The position numbers and the translations under genes were made by a program. A model generated the notes under the pieces. It searched no databases. It was not told the DNA's origin and saw only the letters and a program-made list of their open reading frames with translations. From positions 7,564,001 through 7,628,000 of the forward strand of contig OW051472.1 of NCBI GenBank assembly GCA_932521025.1: 64,000 nucleotides of DNA, given 5' to 3'. This DNA is from Oscheius onirici (Eukaryota; Nematoda; Chromadorea; Rhabditida; Rhabditidae). Positions 49,101 through 60,836 of this stretch are shown here, in pieces (within the stretch, counting starts at the first letter, position 1; every line of letters begins with the position of its first letter).

Positions 49101-52100
49101 AAAACGCTCAAATTTTATCCTTTTCTCTCGATTTTGGACTTTCTGAGTTCATGAAGTATTACAGATCTCAGTTCTGCAAAAAAAAAAACTTACATCGAGT
49201 GGCGTGGATCCCAAAGAGAAACCGACGCGGACATCATGAGGATCGAGTTCTTCGAATGGAAGATGTTTTGTCGACATGAATTCGAGAATCTTGATCTGAA
49301 AGACGATCTTCTTCGGCGGCTCATTTTCATCCTGATCTTCCTTCTTCACATCTCTGCAAATTTTGTTGAATTTTAACCGAAAAAGGAAGCTGAACCTGAA
49401 CGGGAGTCGAATTCCATATGTGGACCTGACTCCGCCCCACATCAGCGCCTGCCCGTCAGCATTTTCCGGCTCGATGATCCAGTTTTTGTCGGCGGCTCCT
49501 TTGATATGCAGATCGGCGTTATCTGAATACGGGTTTAGAAATTTGAAAAAAAAGGAATTTACAGTAATCCGGCTCAATGCTCTCATCAGACGGTAGTTTT
49601 TCCTCCTCGATGACAATTTCCTTCTTTTTCTTCGTCTGAATTCCTGCCGCCAACGCGAAAAAGTCAATTTCGTCGTCATCCGGAACCGGCTCTCCGTGAT
49701 ATTCCGGCGTCTTCTTTTCCTCCTCTTCGGGCTCGTAGTCGTCCGAGCAGGGCATCTGGACGTATTGTGGACCTTCCGGATCGACGACCTCTTCCGAATT
49801 CGAGAAAACGACAGTACTGGCCTTCAGGAGAAGATCGCGCGGATTTTGGAGCAATTTTTCCATCTCGCCGTCAGTTCCAGCAGCAGCTCTGTTCTTCGAT
49901 GGCGAAAGTGTCTCTTCCGGCTCCGATTCCGACTCGTCCGTCTCTTCTTCTTCGTCTTCCACCTCGCCAACAATCTCGTCGTCGCTCGGCCCTTCTTCAT
50001 AATCATCTTCTTCCTCGTCGATCATCGTATTATTCCTCGTTCCGACGGCTGATGGCACGTAGGCTGAGACGTCCAGATCGCCCTTCTCGTCAGCGAATGG
50101 GTCATATTCCTGATCACAACTAGCTTTATTGGAAAGACCAAAATACCTCAATTTCCTCGTCTTGTGGAGCGGCAATTTGGAGCTGTTTACCCTTGAGCGC
50201 CTTCAGCATAACCTCGGCGAACATTGTGACAGCTGTCGTGTCGACTTCTCTAAAATAAGGCCGTTATTCAATAGAACAAAATTTTTAATTGTCAAAAAGA
50301 GCAGTACTTACCCTTCTGAAGAGTCTGCAACTGCCACCGTCGGCTTCTCCTTTTCCTCCTCATTGCGAACCTCATTCTGAAAGAGACGGATTAAAAGGCT
50401 AAAATCAAATGGAAAAGAATTATATTGGGAACATCCTCTCATCAAATTCTAGCGTACAAATTTTCATTACAAAGTGGGAAAATGTGATACCTTGCTGGCG
50501 TTTTCAGCAAGTTGCTGAGCAGTTAACTAAAAATGATGTTTTTAAGGGGAACAAATGGAAAAACCTTTGAAATAGGAGGTGGTGGCGGAGGAGGAGGTAA
50601 TCTCTGCTTCAAAGGAGCTTCTCCGAGACTTTTTGAGCTGGAACTGGCGGGTGCTGAAAATATTTTGGTAATACTGGATCAAAGACTTTGCATTTTGCGT
50701 GTTATTTGCTTAAAAAAAGAAGGTGAAACGCACAATCAACCGAGGAATTGGAGCTGACACTCTTTCCAGGAATTGGAGGAGGTGGCGGTGGTGGTGGCAG
50801 CCTCTTTACAGGCTTATTTTCTGTCGACTTGACTTCCGTTTTCTTTTCTACATCTTCGGCCGATTGTGGCCGGGCGTAAGGATGCGGCTTCAGCTCGACG
50901 ACCTTCTTCGGCTCCGGAACCGGCTTTGGCGGTCTGTTCTTCATCTTTTCCGCTCGTTTCGCCTCGTCTTCGGCCTGTTTCCTTCGAAATTCGGCCATTT
51001 TTTCCCTCTGTCGGCGTTCGGCCTCCTTTCTTTCGAGCTCCTCCTGCTCCTGTTTCCGCTTCTTTTCCAAAGCCTGCCGCTCGTGAGTCGACAGAATATC
51101 GTCCAGGACGAAACTGGTGGAAGCGACGCTGGCCGTCGGCAGTGGTATTTTCGGTTTTGGCTTCACATCCACAGCTTTGGGCTTTTGTTCAGTGGGACTG
51201 GGAAGAGAAGTTTTCGCCTCTTGCTGCTTTTTCAGCTGAAAGAACCATGTTGAGACAGTGAAATTTTTTTTTAAACTTGCCTCTAGAACCTTCTGAGCCC
51301 AGAGAGCAGGCATGGGTGGCTTTCTCGGCACAGAAGACAATTCCTGCTTTATCGGTCGAACATCCGATTTCCTTTTCTTCTCCTTCATTTGAATTTCGTC
51401 TCTGATTCGTTCCTTATTCTCCTGTCGCGGCGGCGAGCTTCTGGCCGGCTCGACGTAATCGGGTGAATCGTCGTCGTCGAAAACGTCGCTAGCGGAAATC
51501 TGGAAGAGAAAATTTGCAGATTCCTTCAGTAGAGAGATTGTCATGAAAAAAATGAATGGAGACCTCTTATTGGAAATTGACTCAAAGGACCGAATTGTAC
51601 TATTTTAACTTTCGAAAAGTGGCCCAAATGGAACAAAAAGAATATCTAAGAAAGCCCATTTCGGTCAAACTTTTTCCAAGATAAGAGACTGACCTCGATA
51701 AACTTCCTCCTCTCAACAACAGGCTCGATTTTCGGCTTGGGATTCTTCATGGCGACAGCTCTTCTTGTTCCATGGCTGTGAGTGGGCTTTTCGCCATTCT
51801 CGTCGTCTTCCACTTCTTCATCGACTTCCTCTACTTTTATTTGCTTCTTTCCGGCCAAAAGACTAAGAAGGGGAACGTCTAAACATGTAATTCAGTCTAT
51901 TTAAAACAAAGAGACGGACCTTCGGTAAACTCGGGAACAACTTCTATGCTCTTTTCAGCCACGAGGGTAGGTGGAGGCGTCTCTTCGACACTTTTTCTCG
52001 GCTTTTTCTTTTTCGGCAACGGCTCATCTTCCACTTCAATCTTCACATTCGGTGTCTTTTTCACCGGAGGGTCGCTAGTTGTGGCCACAGGTTCCGCTTC

Positions 52101-52633
52101 TTCCTCCTTTTCCTCCATCTCTTTTGACTTTCTTCCTCGTTTCTTCGGAGTTTTCTTCGGCGTAGCTGGTTCCTCATCCTGTTCTTGTTCTTCCTTGATC
52201 TCGACAGCTTCTATCTCTTTTTTTATTGCCTTGCGTCCGCGTTGCTTGGGTGTTGGAACATCGGGAGTGTAGGTTCCCGTCACGGCAGCCTCAAGTCTGT
52301 CGGCAAGCTCTTGCTTTTTGCCAGCTGTTGGCAGATTTCGCGCTTCGAGTTCCTGCAAACGAAATGTTTAAAATTTGCTACTTTTTATTAATTGGAAACT
52401 TGTTTTTAATTCTACTAACTTTCAATATACAGGCAGAATTAAAGATTTAGCTGTATTGAACTGAAAATGGTATTTAATAGTTATTTTTTGTCGTAGTTTG
52501 CATGTTTGCAGAGTTATATTAACAAAAGTGAAAAACCAACCTCTTTGAGCCGAGAAATGGGGTAAAGTTGTATCAAAGTGACGTTGATGCCGCCAGTATC
52601 GCCTCCGGCACTTCGACGGCTTCTTGACGCCAT
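46118..52633 (-). CDS. HNRNPU: hnRNP U-like protein (SAP, SPRY and P-loop kinase-like domains)
   Basis: Nuclear scaffold RNA/DNA-binding protein. About twenty minus-strand exons, from ATG 52631-52633 (MASRSRRSAGGDTGGIN; acceptor TTTTCAG just upstream) to TAA 46118-46120 (SYPPYSWSQNNGN). Domain order: an N-terminal SAP motif (IQLYPISRL...ARNLPTAGKKQELADRLEAA); two AT-hook-like RGRK sites; a long Glu/Lys-rich low-complexity region with charged helices and two eight-Pro runs (LPPPPPPPPIPGK, LPPPPPPPPIS); an acidic stretch; a SPRY domain (DVRVGFSLGS, SYWKNDQDLGVAFAN, FPHICIKNCRVAVNFGG); a P-loop domain with Walker A VGLPGVGKTTW and NYILDMTNTS; and a Pro/Ser/Asn-rich tail where vertebrate hnRNP U has RGG repeats. 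The order matches hnRNP U, but the SAP-SPRY linker is much longer. One 428-nt intron (47736-47309) is a foldback. Confidence 0.93.
47291..47750. repeat. Giant inverted repeat occupying an hnRNP U-like intron and both splice junctions
   Basis: The outer arms 47291-47310 and 47747-47728 match at about 18 of 20 positions and include exon bases. After a less similar stretch, arms of about 95 bp (about 47377-47470 and 47683-47588) are nearly perfect, including TTCGGCGAAGCCGAA and ACGACGTCGTATTTGTTAAA. A final stem, 47467-47497 against 47545-47515 (ACTGAGAGAA, CTACAAGAATGACT), closes near the centre. One arm carries an extra segment of about 40 bp. Confidence 0.9.
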
Positions 52634-53606
52634 TTTTAGCTGAAAACTTTTGGAAAATCAATATTAGCCGCGGGAAATGAAGAAAAATGTGTAGACGGCG
52701 TAAAAAAAGCCCTCGCCTTGGTTATTTCGTCATAGCCAAAACGTGGTTGCGTCCCATTCAAAAATAAGAGTTGGCGGGATTCTAATGTGTCATTTTAGTC
52801 GTTTAGCGTGTAAAAAATCTTGAGGTTATTCAAAATAGGGGGAAGAAAACTCACGAAAAGATTTTATTTTTTTTGGTCGCTCCTTCTGCTATTCTTTTTC
52901 TGCAATAGGCAAAGAACTGAAAATCGATATTTCTGCGATACTCTGGGTAAAAAAGCGAAGAGTTGAAGAGATGCTACGAGGAAAGAGATAAAGACGAATA
53001 GGAAAAGAAAATATTTTACTGCGTCTTCCAAATTTGCGTCGAAAATTGTTCCTACGCGCGTGACATTTTCACACTGAGCATTTTCACCCTCACGAGAACT
53101 GGTTATCGTAGCCGAAAATCACCAAATCTTTGACAGGACAGGTGATAACGTGAAAGAGCGATCGCTTCCATTCTAGAACTTATTTTTATTGCAAACGAAA
53201 AAAATTGGGAAAAAAATAAAGAAATTGCAGAGGAAAAATGTCGCAAAAAAATTGAACAGGCGCCAAATTTCTCAAATCGGATTGCGCGGCAATTTAAATC
53301 GGCAAAATTCAGAAGTTCTTGGTCGTTTACAGATTTTCGTGTCATTAGCCCTAAAACTCTGCAAAACGAACAAATGTAATGCACTTTATTGTACCACACA
53401 CGCACGCTGTCTAAATGCACAATAGGAGAAGAAGTGAAAGCTCGAATATCAGACGAAGGTAACGTATCCCGTTATAGCAGAAGAGTATGCGAGAGAGAAA
53501 GAGCCTCTACAAGGCGCTAACTTAGAATAAGGCCTGAGTTTCACAGGGGAGAGATGAAGGTCATATTTACAAATAAATAGAAGGATTTTGGCACAGAAAG
53601 AGCCTG
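52634..53606. other. Intergenic region between two minus-strand genes
   Basis: About 970 bp, A/T-rich, with no supported gene. It includes the probable outron and acceptor of the hnRNP U-like gene (AAAGTTTTCAG immediately before its ATG) and the 3' UTR of the GMEB-like gene. Confidence 0.45.
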
Positions 53607-55999
53607 TTACTCTTTGGAGATACTGAGGAGAGGATTTGTAAGAGGAAGACTGGGTTTGGGAAGATGAAGGAGGAGGTCAAGCTGCGGTTGACAGAGTTGC
53701 AACTGGGCATGGAGAAGAGCCTGGATGAAATTGGATTCGAGACCCTGAACACGGGAGATTGTAGTTTGAAACGAAGGAGAGTACCTCAGCTGGAGTGACT
53801 CCAATAGGATACTGCACTCTCGGACGTTTTACTTCCGGACTGGTCTGAGAGACGGAGCTACCCTCGTCCAATGATCTCTTCCGAGAGTCGAGACCGTCTT
53901 CCAGGTAGGAAAAATCTGAAAATTTAAACGATCCTTTAGGAACCTGCATGATTCTAACGGGAAAATAACTTTAGCCCATCCCCATAAACTATGGGACTTC
54001 GAGAAGAAATCTCAATTTTCCAGTTTTGTTCAACTAAGTTGTAGTATCCATAACTTCGCAGGACATCGCGAAACTTTAAATTCTTGGGCGACAATGAACT
54101 ATTTCTCAGAATACCGTAATCTTTGAGCCACAGAAAGAGTCCCTTACCTGACGAAAGTCTCGGCTTGTCGCTGGCCTTCCTATGAATCTGCCGCGTCCTG
54201 ATCAAATTCAAAATCGAATCGGAAATTGCGAGTGAGCTGACGATTCTGGACAAGACGGGAGCCGCCGTCGAGAGTCCTCCATTGGCAGCACTGTCTCTAC
54301 TCCTATAGAGCGCCGCCACAATCTGATCAACAACCTCATCCAGGAGATCCAGTTGTCGAACCTCGGCCCAAAAGAGCTGCGGCTCGTTGTTCAAAAGACG
54401 AAGCAGCTGTTCTGGGGAGGGAGGAGAAGGAGTCGAAGAGACCTCGGTGAAACTGTCATCGACATCGACCAGTTCTTCCCTCTCGATTTTGGTCATTGCT
54501 GCCGCATTGTTATTGTTTAATACTGTCGATAGTTGCATTAGATGGCTGAACGTAGTCGTATCTTTAAATATTCCCGATCCTAGATTCTGTTGTGTTAGGA
54601 GTGGATTGGAGAAGAGGGGAAGGGAGGTACTCTTCTGAGAAGCGTTGCTATTTCTTCGACTGTCGCGGTCCGGATCCTGAAAGATTACTGTATTCTACTG
54701 TCCCTCTAGCTCCCTTACTTTCTCTTTGGGAGTGATATAGTTCCGACTTTGACACTTGGCCGAGCAAAACTGAGCATGGTTGTAGAAGTCGAAACTCCTC
54801 ATTTCCATCAAAGTTCGAAGATTTGACTTTCCGATCCGAATACTGCCCTTCCAATCCTTTTGCTTGTCCTTATTTGCTCGAATTGTAAACTCTTTGGGAC
54901 TGATCATCTCTCCGTCCAGTTCAATGCAGACCTGATGAATGCCGGGACAGACAAACTGCTCCACGTGCATTTTGGCCGTCAGAGGGCCACATTTCACCTG
55001 AAAGATGGAAAATATTGGAAAAATTCATGTCTGTAGAAATTTTGGCATTTGTTAAACTATGAATTTTAAGCATGTGTATATTACGAATCTTAGACCAGAT
55101 TCGCAGAGAGTTTGGTTACGGGGACCGGCTACACTTTCTGAGGTCTGTACTGTAGACTCGTCTGATCAGTAAATCAAGAAATAAAACAGACTATCAGTTC
55201 AAAGTGTGTATCCTAAACATCGACGTCTCAAAGTTATTCCCGTAGAAAACAGTTTTTCAGTCGCGCCGAATTTGTTTGTTTGCGAACAGCGCCCCGCAGT
55301 CCTTTTTGGGATTCCTGTTCTATTCTTGGAAGAACGTTTTTCAGACTATGGGGTATAGAACTTTTTAAACTGAAGAAGTCTGGTTAGAAGAGCTGTTACC
55401 TAACGTGTACCATTGTCAACATCAGTTTTTAACATTCTAGCTAGACCTTTCGGCTCTCTTCTTTTTTCTCCCTTAACTGGCATCGAAGTGACTGCTTCAC
55501 CCCACGCGACCCGGTCACAACCCTCCGCCTAATTGGTACTTTAGGACGGCGTTCAACAGCCCGGAGACGAGTCGGCCTCACGCAACTGCGTGCTCGTCTA
55601 ATTGTCGCCGAACACGCAGAGTCTTTCCTGCCCCCAGTCAGTCCTTCAGGATAGTCACACGCTTTGTCCGTCAGAAAGAGAGGCTCCAGCTGTTTGGACA
55701 GTCGTTGACCACGGTCCCGACACGAGAATATTCGCGCACGCACGAGAATAGAAGCACAAACAGACGCACTTGGAAAAACAAACAGACTGACCGGCGGGCC
55801 ACAATTGCAACGATACGCAGAGCTCCAGAGCCCCATGGGCTGTGAATAGCGCGCACGCAGCGCACGGATTGTCTGCAGCCAGTTTCAGGGAGGAACGAAC
55901 CTCGATAATCTTCTGGTCACCGGCCGGCAGTCGAGGCATCTCCTCGTCCGTGGGAGTGTCATCAGACGGCGTTCCTGGCGAACCGTCGCCATCTGCCAT
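53607..55999 (-). CDS. GMEB: GMEB-type SAND-domain transcription factor
   Basis: DNA-binding regulator related to glucocorticoid modulatory element-binding protein. Exon 1 (55999-55901) reads MADGDGSPGTPSDD...DQKIIE; a 0.9-kb intron is followed by the SAND domain exon from 54997 (VKCGPLTAKMHVEQFVCPGI, ISPKEFTIRANKDKQKDWKG, SIRIGKSNLRTLMEM, FDFYNHAQFCSAKC). The KDWK core and the C-terminal Cys/His zinc-binding spacing are as in GMEB1/2. Downstream exons carry a Ser/Asn-rich linker, an acidic segment (EELVDVDDSFTEV), a helical region PEQLLRLLNNEPQLFWAEVRQ with VVDQIVAALYRS, a probable nuclear localisation signal (PEVKRPRV), and a Leu/Pro/Gln tail LHAQLQLCQPQLDLLLHLP ending in TAA 53607-53609. 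The joins IIE/VKCG and TPAE/GLES are phase 0. The DNA target is unknown. Confidence 0.92.
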
Positions 56000-58900
56000 T
56001 GTGTGAGCCAGAGAAGTCTGCTCTGAACTGAATTTATTGAATCTCGCTCCAGAATCAGATGAGATAAAGACCAGCAGGCTCAATTAGATGTCTATGCTAA
56101 TGTGAAGAGGGTGTTCGATATGCTAATGCAGCGAGAAAGGCCATTGGATCTTCGGGAGAGGACAATTCGCGTGTTTAGCTGGAGCCATGAATGAGACAAT
56201 GTAGCGGAGTTTTTCACGTAAAGGCAGGAGATGAACAGCAAAACGCGGATAGATGAGTATGTGAAGTTTTAGTTTTTACAAGTTCAAGATTTGAGGTACT
56301 TGTGGTGGTTATCCTATGGAAAACAACTTAGAAATCAACTAACAGAGTTTGAACTGGAAAGTTATACTAACAATAAGAAACAGCACCAAGGCTTCGCGAA
56401 GCAAAACTGGAAAAATGAACATCTGTTTCGGTGGAAGAAGGTGAAGGAGGGACGACAACAAAATGACTTCGAGACGTAATTTAGTAGAAGGAATTCATCG
56501 TGTAGTAGACAAAAAAGGTTGTCTTAGCGTTTTTTTAAATACCTTACATGAAAAGTGTATGCGTCTCTCTATTGCAAAACTAGCAGAACAATCTAGTACG
56601 AGGTGGTACTCTAAAACATCCTCTGCCTAGTTGATATTCAAAGCAAACAGGGAAAATAGACGCGTGAGAAAAGGACAGTTCTTTATGATATGAATCAATA
56701 GGGGGCACAGGCTGGAACGAGTATGGCTTGCTACAGAGAAGCGGAGAAATCTAATAGAGTTTCGAAACTTTTCAACGGGAGAGAATGTCGTGGGATGCGA
56801 ACGTGCTGTTCGACAGAAGAAGAGAAAAATGCCAAACTCGACGGAATTCGACTGATAGAAGTCGAAGAAAAAATCTCACAAATCCTGCCGATTTTAAGAG
56901 AAACGAAAAAAAAGGGTGTATGCGACCGTCCCTGACTGCCTGGAATGGTCATATGAAATGGGGAGTATACGTAGGCGTGACAAAGCATCACATTGTTCCC
57001 CGCGTAGATTATCACGTAGCCCTGAGGACGAAAGGTGGGAGGAGGCCGAGATTTCTAGGAATAAGATCGGGAGCTTGTGAATATTTGATCACGCTCAAGG
57101 GAGGGCACAAGAGAAGAAAGGTGGACAGCTTGACCGCTCATCAGCTGGATGGTTCCAAATGGCCGGAGGGTGTATGAGAACGAGAGAGGACGCGACGGAT
57201 GACAAATAGTGTGAAAAGCGGAGCGGCGGAATGGCCGCTCTCGCGCAAAATCGGGGGGCCACCCGGTGCGAGTCATTTCAGCAGTCGGTCGGTCGCGTTT
57301 GGTAGGCGGAGTCCTCTCCCCCACCACCCTGCGTGACACCCGCCACGTGAAACGTGTTTGGCATTCCCGGCAAAGGCTTATTGACCATTTGGGGGGTGGC
57401 AGCAGTGTTCCCCCTGGAGGTGGCAAGACGGAATCGGGACAACGAGAGTCGGTATAGTAGGGTTCATGGCTGTCAAAGGATAGAAGAGCAAGTCCAAGGA
57501 GTCTGGTGCTCATACTGTGAAAAAAAGGCAAAAGTTTTCTGTAAATTTATGAGATCCTTCTTAGAAGAGAGGGATGTAAAAAAAAGTGTCATCCAGGAAA
57601 GAACAAAGTTATTAGAGCTGTTCTCTCATTAGAAACATAGGAACACGGCATTTCCGCTCACGAGATAAAGAAAAGACAAAGACTATACCGCGGTCATCTG
57701 AGGCAAGACTCAGGGAATGCCAAAAGAATGCTTGCTCAATTCTTCTCCACTTTTTTTTACTTCGTCAAAGGAAATTAGAAAGAGTCAATAGTTCTAGGCA
57801 AGATCAAGCGATATCTGTTCAGAAGACAGTTCATATTAGAGTCAAAACATGCTATCCGATAGACAAGGCATCCGTCATTCTGCGAGTCATACTGTGGCTA
57901 ATCGTCGGGGCAGAATAACAAGAGTGTAAAGTTGTGTCCTCTTTTTTGAGTAACTATAGGGGAGCGTGGTGCGAGGTCGTGTCGTCGGCCATGTCCTCTG
58001 GCCTCAGGGCGTGTTTTTACGATATTTACCGAGGGTTGCAAATCGGCCCCTGCCAGCTGACCGGGCGCTTCGTGACAGCCGCAGTTCTCTCCCGGCTCTC
58101 GCCTTCTTTCGCGCTCTCTCCTGGCCCTCTGACCGCGAACGCTGATGACCAACTGCCGTCTCTGGGTCTCGTCACGTTCTCTGCTCTCTCAGCGCCGGCT
58201 GACCACGTGTAGTCGAGGGACTCCTGTCTCGGGTACACAAACGAGTATTTTAAGATCCTTGAGCTGCTATATGTGGACTGTCCGTGAACGGGAGGACATA
58301 TCGGGAGGAAGAAAAACTGCGGAGAGGCTTTGACGGGAGAGATGGTGAAATTTTTGGCAAAGATTGAAAAAACTGAGGGCCAAAGAGAGCCACAAAAACA
58401 GCTGATGTGATCAAAAGAGCGAGAGCAAGTTGTAACACTACAGATATCCTCACTGTTGTTCAGTCTATGCGGGTAAATCGTACTGGATAACAATTGAAAA
58501 GGTATTAGAAAATTCTTGTGGAGACGGTAAAAAATTAATAGGAATCAGACAGAATATGAATGAACTGACAATGGAAATTAGTCTATTGAAACATTCAATT
58601 GTATTTTTTTGTCTCTTCTTTTCCATACCGCAAGCTTGTTACGTTCGGTTCCTGAAGGAGAAAGCTGATGTATATCGAGTACAAAATTGCGGAAATTCAC
58701 AGTCCGATACTGAAACACAGGCATGAACAGTCAATTTCAATCTTCGGAACAAACAAAGCTGCAGAGCCAGATCAATTTGAAAAGTCCAGTTCTGGAACTG
58801 TCAACATCTGCAAAATTATTGTACTAGATTTCAAAATGTTTCTCACCATCACTTTCAGAAAGGGCACATTTTTTCATTTCCTGATTCCCTTTTTATGCTA

Positions 58901-59142
58901 CCAGAACTTTCCAGCTTCCGGTCATCCAGCTGTACTCTTGCGGTCGGTCAACTTCTTTGATCCTCATCAATAACGTACCATTTTTTCTATTTAAAGTGTT
59001 TCGAGATTCCCATCGACATGACTAATAATGACTAAGCATTACATTCGTTGCACTCTCGCCCCAAAATGTCCTCACTTTCCACCAGGTCTGTTTTCTAATC
59101 GGCTGTCTACAAGTCTTATTCCAGCAAGAATTCTTTCCCATT
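56000..59142. other. Three-kilobase stretch without a supported gene
   Basis: Two G/C-rich patches (57230-57460 and 57960-58210) stand out from the A/T-rich surroundings but show no splice-supported coding. The frames 56785-57177 (+), 57055-57531 (-) and 58668-58973 (+) have no motif. A hydrophobic minus-strand frame at 58453-58250 looks like a signal peptide but has no ATG. The stretch contains the upstream region of the GMEB-like gene. Confidence 0.4.
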
Positions 59143-60708
59143 TTGTCAAGTGAGATAAAAAGTGTCCTGTTCAAAGTCTTTTTAAGTACCACCAACAATC
59201 CCGATAAATACATGTGTGAGGAATTAAAGTCGGTTTACGGTTTTCTTATTCTGCTAAAGTATTTCTACGGCCATGATTCTGACTCTGATGTCCCTTACTT
59301 TTACCCATTCTCTTCGGAATCGGAGGTTTCTTCGGATTCTGACGTCGAGGAGAGCCTCTCCCACGAGGTAACGTTTTATGTTCCAAATGCCGCCAGTATT
59401 ACATTTAGAACGGCCAGGATCCACTTCTCGTGAACAATCTTCGAATGTGTCTCATGGGCTAGACATTCGACAGCTTATCATTAAATAATTTGAGATTTAC
59501 CACTATTGTCTCGTTCGACTTCGAGACGACGGCCTCCTATGAAGATAATTGGGATCTGGCCAAAACTGACGATAACGAGGCATTCACGAAAGAGTTCGAC
59601 GATGTCAAAAGAAGAAGTATGTTTAAACTTACGGGTTATGGTAACATCTAAAACCGCGAAACCAGTAGAAAGTTTTGCTTTCAGTGAATACCAGTTACTC
59701 GCCTCGCATCAGCGAGATATCGTTCATCGCTATTACGAGAGAAAGATTCCTATTCTTGGCGACTGATATGCGAAATAAGTACTCCGATGGAGTAAAAAAG
59801 TTCAAGCCAAAGAGTAAATTTTATCAGACCGATGATCTTTCACCATTCAGGTGAACATGGAACTGTCTGATGAAGAAATAGATGCTGCTTATGGGAAGCG
59901 TAAGCATGAGCATCGTGAGTTTTTGACAGTATTCGTTTATTTTCAAAGCAACCTAAAGTTTCAGAATACTCTTGGATCTGTCGGAAAAGACTGCGCGACA
60001 ACTATGGAACGGATAGGAAACTATTGCCTTTTCGGGACGAATGGGAGAACGTCTATAACTTTCTCGACAGCTTGCCCAAGCCCATTTTACTAGGTAAAAT
60101 TGTTACCAACCTCAAAAGAAACTATTTAGTGGCACATCTTGCAATGTCGCATGACATTCCGTGTCATCTCGCAGAACTGCGCCAAAACAATATGACCGAC
60201 TTGCTTCCAGATGAGAAGTCTAATTGTAAAATGTTTTGGCCAGATCCCTTTTTTACAATCAGGTGAGAAGTCTAATTGTAAACAAAATGAAACTTAGACC
60301 TGGTTTGCTGACGCTGTATTTGCAGCAAAGTATCTAGAGAAAATCAAGCTTCCATCAAGCATCAGAGACGACACACTGTCTACAAAATCTGTGGCTATTA
60401 TGCGGCGCTACAGAAATCGGATATCTCGATGCTATGATACTTGGATGGTTTCTGTACATTCTTGTCACGCATTGGGGGCCCTCTATTCGGAAGTGGGTCG
60501 GGGTCGAAACACGAAAAACTTCAATTTATATTTTCAGATCATCAAGGGATCTTCGACCAGCTTCCATCCAGCGGAGTTCGATGCTCGGGCTCTGCTCGAA
60601 GTTTTGCTCGCCTACGATCGGCCAATGCTGAAGCACCTGGAAAGAACTGCCGTTCTTCTAAAAGACAGCTCAGTGGAGATCAAGTCGAGGAAGAGAAAAA
60701 GCTCATAA
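59143..60708 (+). CDS. TREX-type DEDDh 3'-5' exonuclease, copy A (5' end unresolved)
   Basis: DNA 3'-5' exonuclease of the DnaQ/TREX fold. Exo I: TTIVSFDFETTAS near 59500. A following exon has SPRISEISFIAITRE, the counterpart of the TREX strand before its variable loop. Then VNMELSDEEIDAAYG, and EWENVYNFLDSLPKPILL joined over a 36-nt intron to VAHLAMSHDIPCHLAEL (Exo II, catalytic Asp kept, the usual AHNG changed to AHLA). WFADAVFAAKYLEKIKLP and KSVAIMRRYRNR follow, then Exo III FHPAEFDARALLEVLLAY with the His-x4-Asp spacing of TREX1. It ends in TAA 60706-60708. All five DEDDh residues are present. The region 59143-59450, with an acidic Ser-rich stretch, may be its N-terminus, but an in-frame TAG lies between it and Exo I, so the 5' end is uncertain or broken. 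Confidence 0.75.
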
Positions 60709-60836
60709 TGTATCTTTCCAAAAGTTTCTCCATGCCAAGGATATCACAGGGTTACGTTACCATGACCACCTCGACTTGCCACTCTTTCTTGTTTGATCTC
60801 ATTTTTTCAATTAGCAGTGTTGCAGCAACGTCAACA

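Noticed and set aside
48063-50123. Plus-strand frames opposite the hnRNP U-like gene, some longer than 110 codons
   Set aside because: Antisense shadows of strongly biased acidic and Arg-rich coding sequence on the minus strand.
57055-57531. 158-codon minus-strand frame in a G/C-rich patch
   Set aside because: High G/C lowers stop frequency; there is no motif, start context or intron support.
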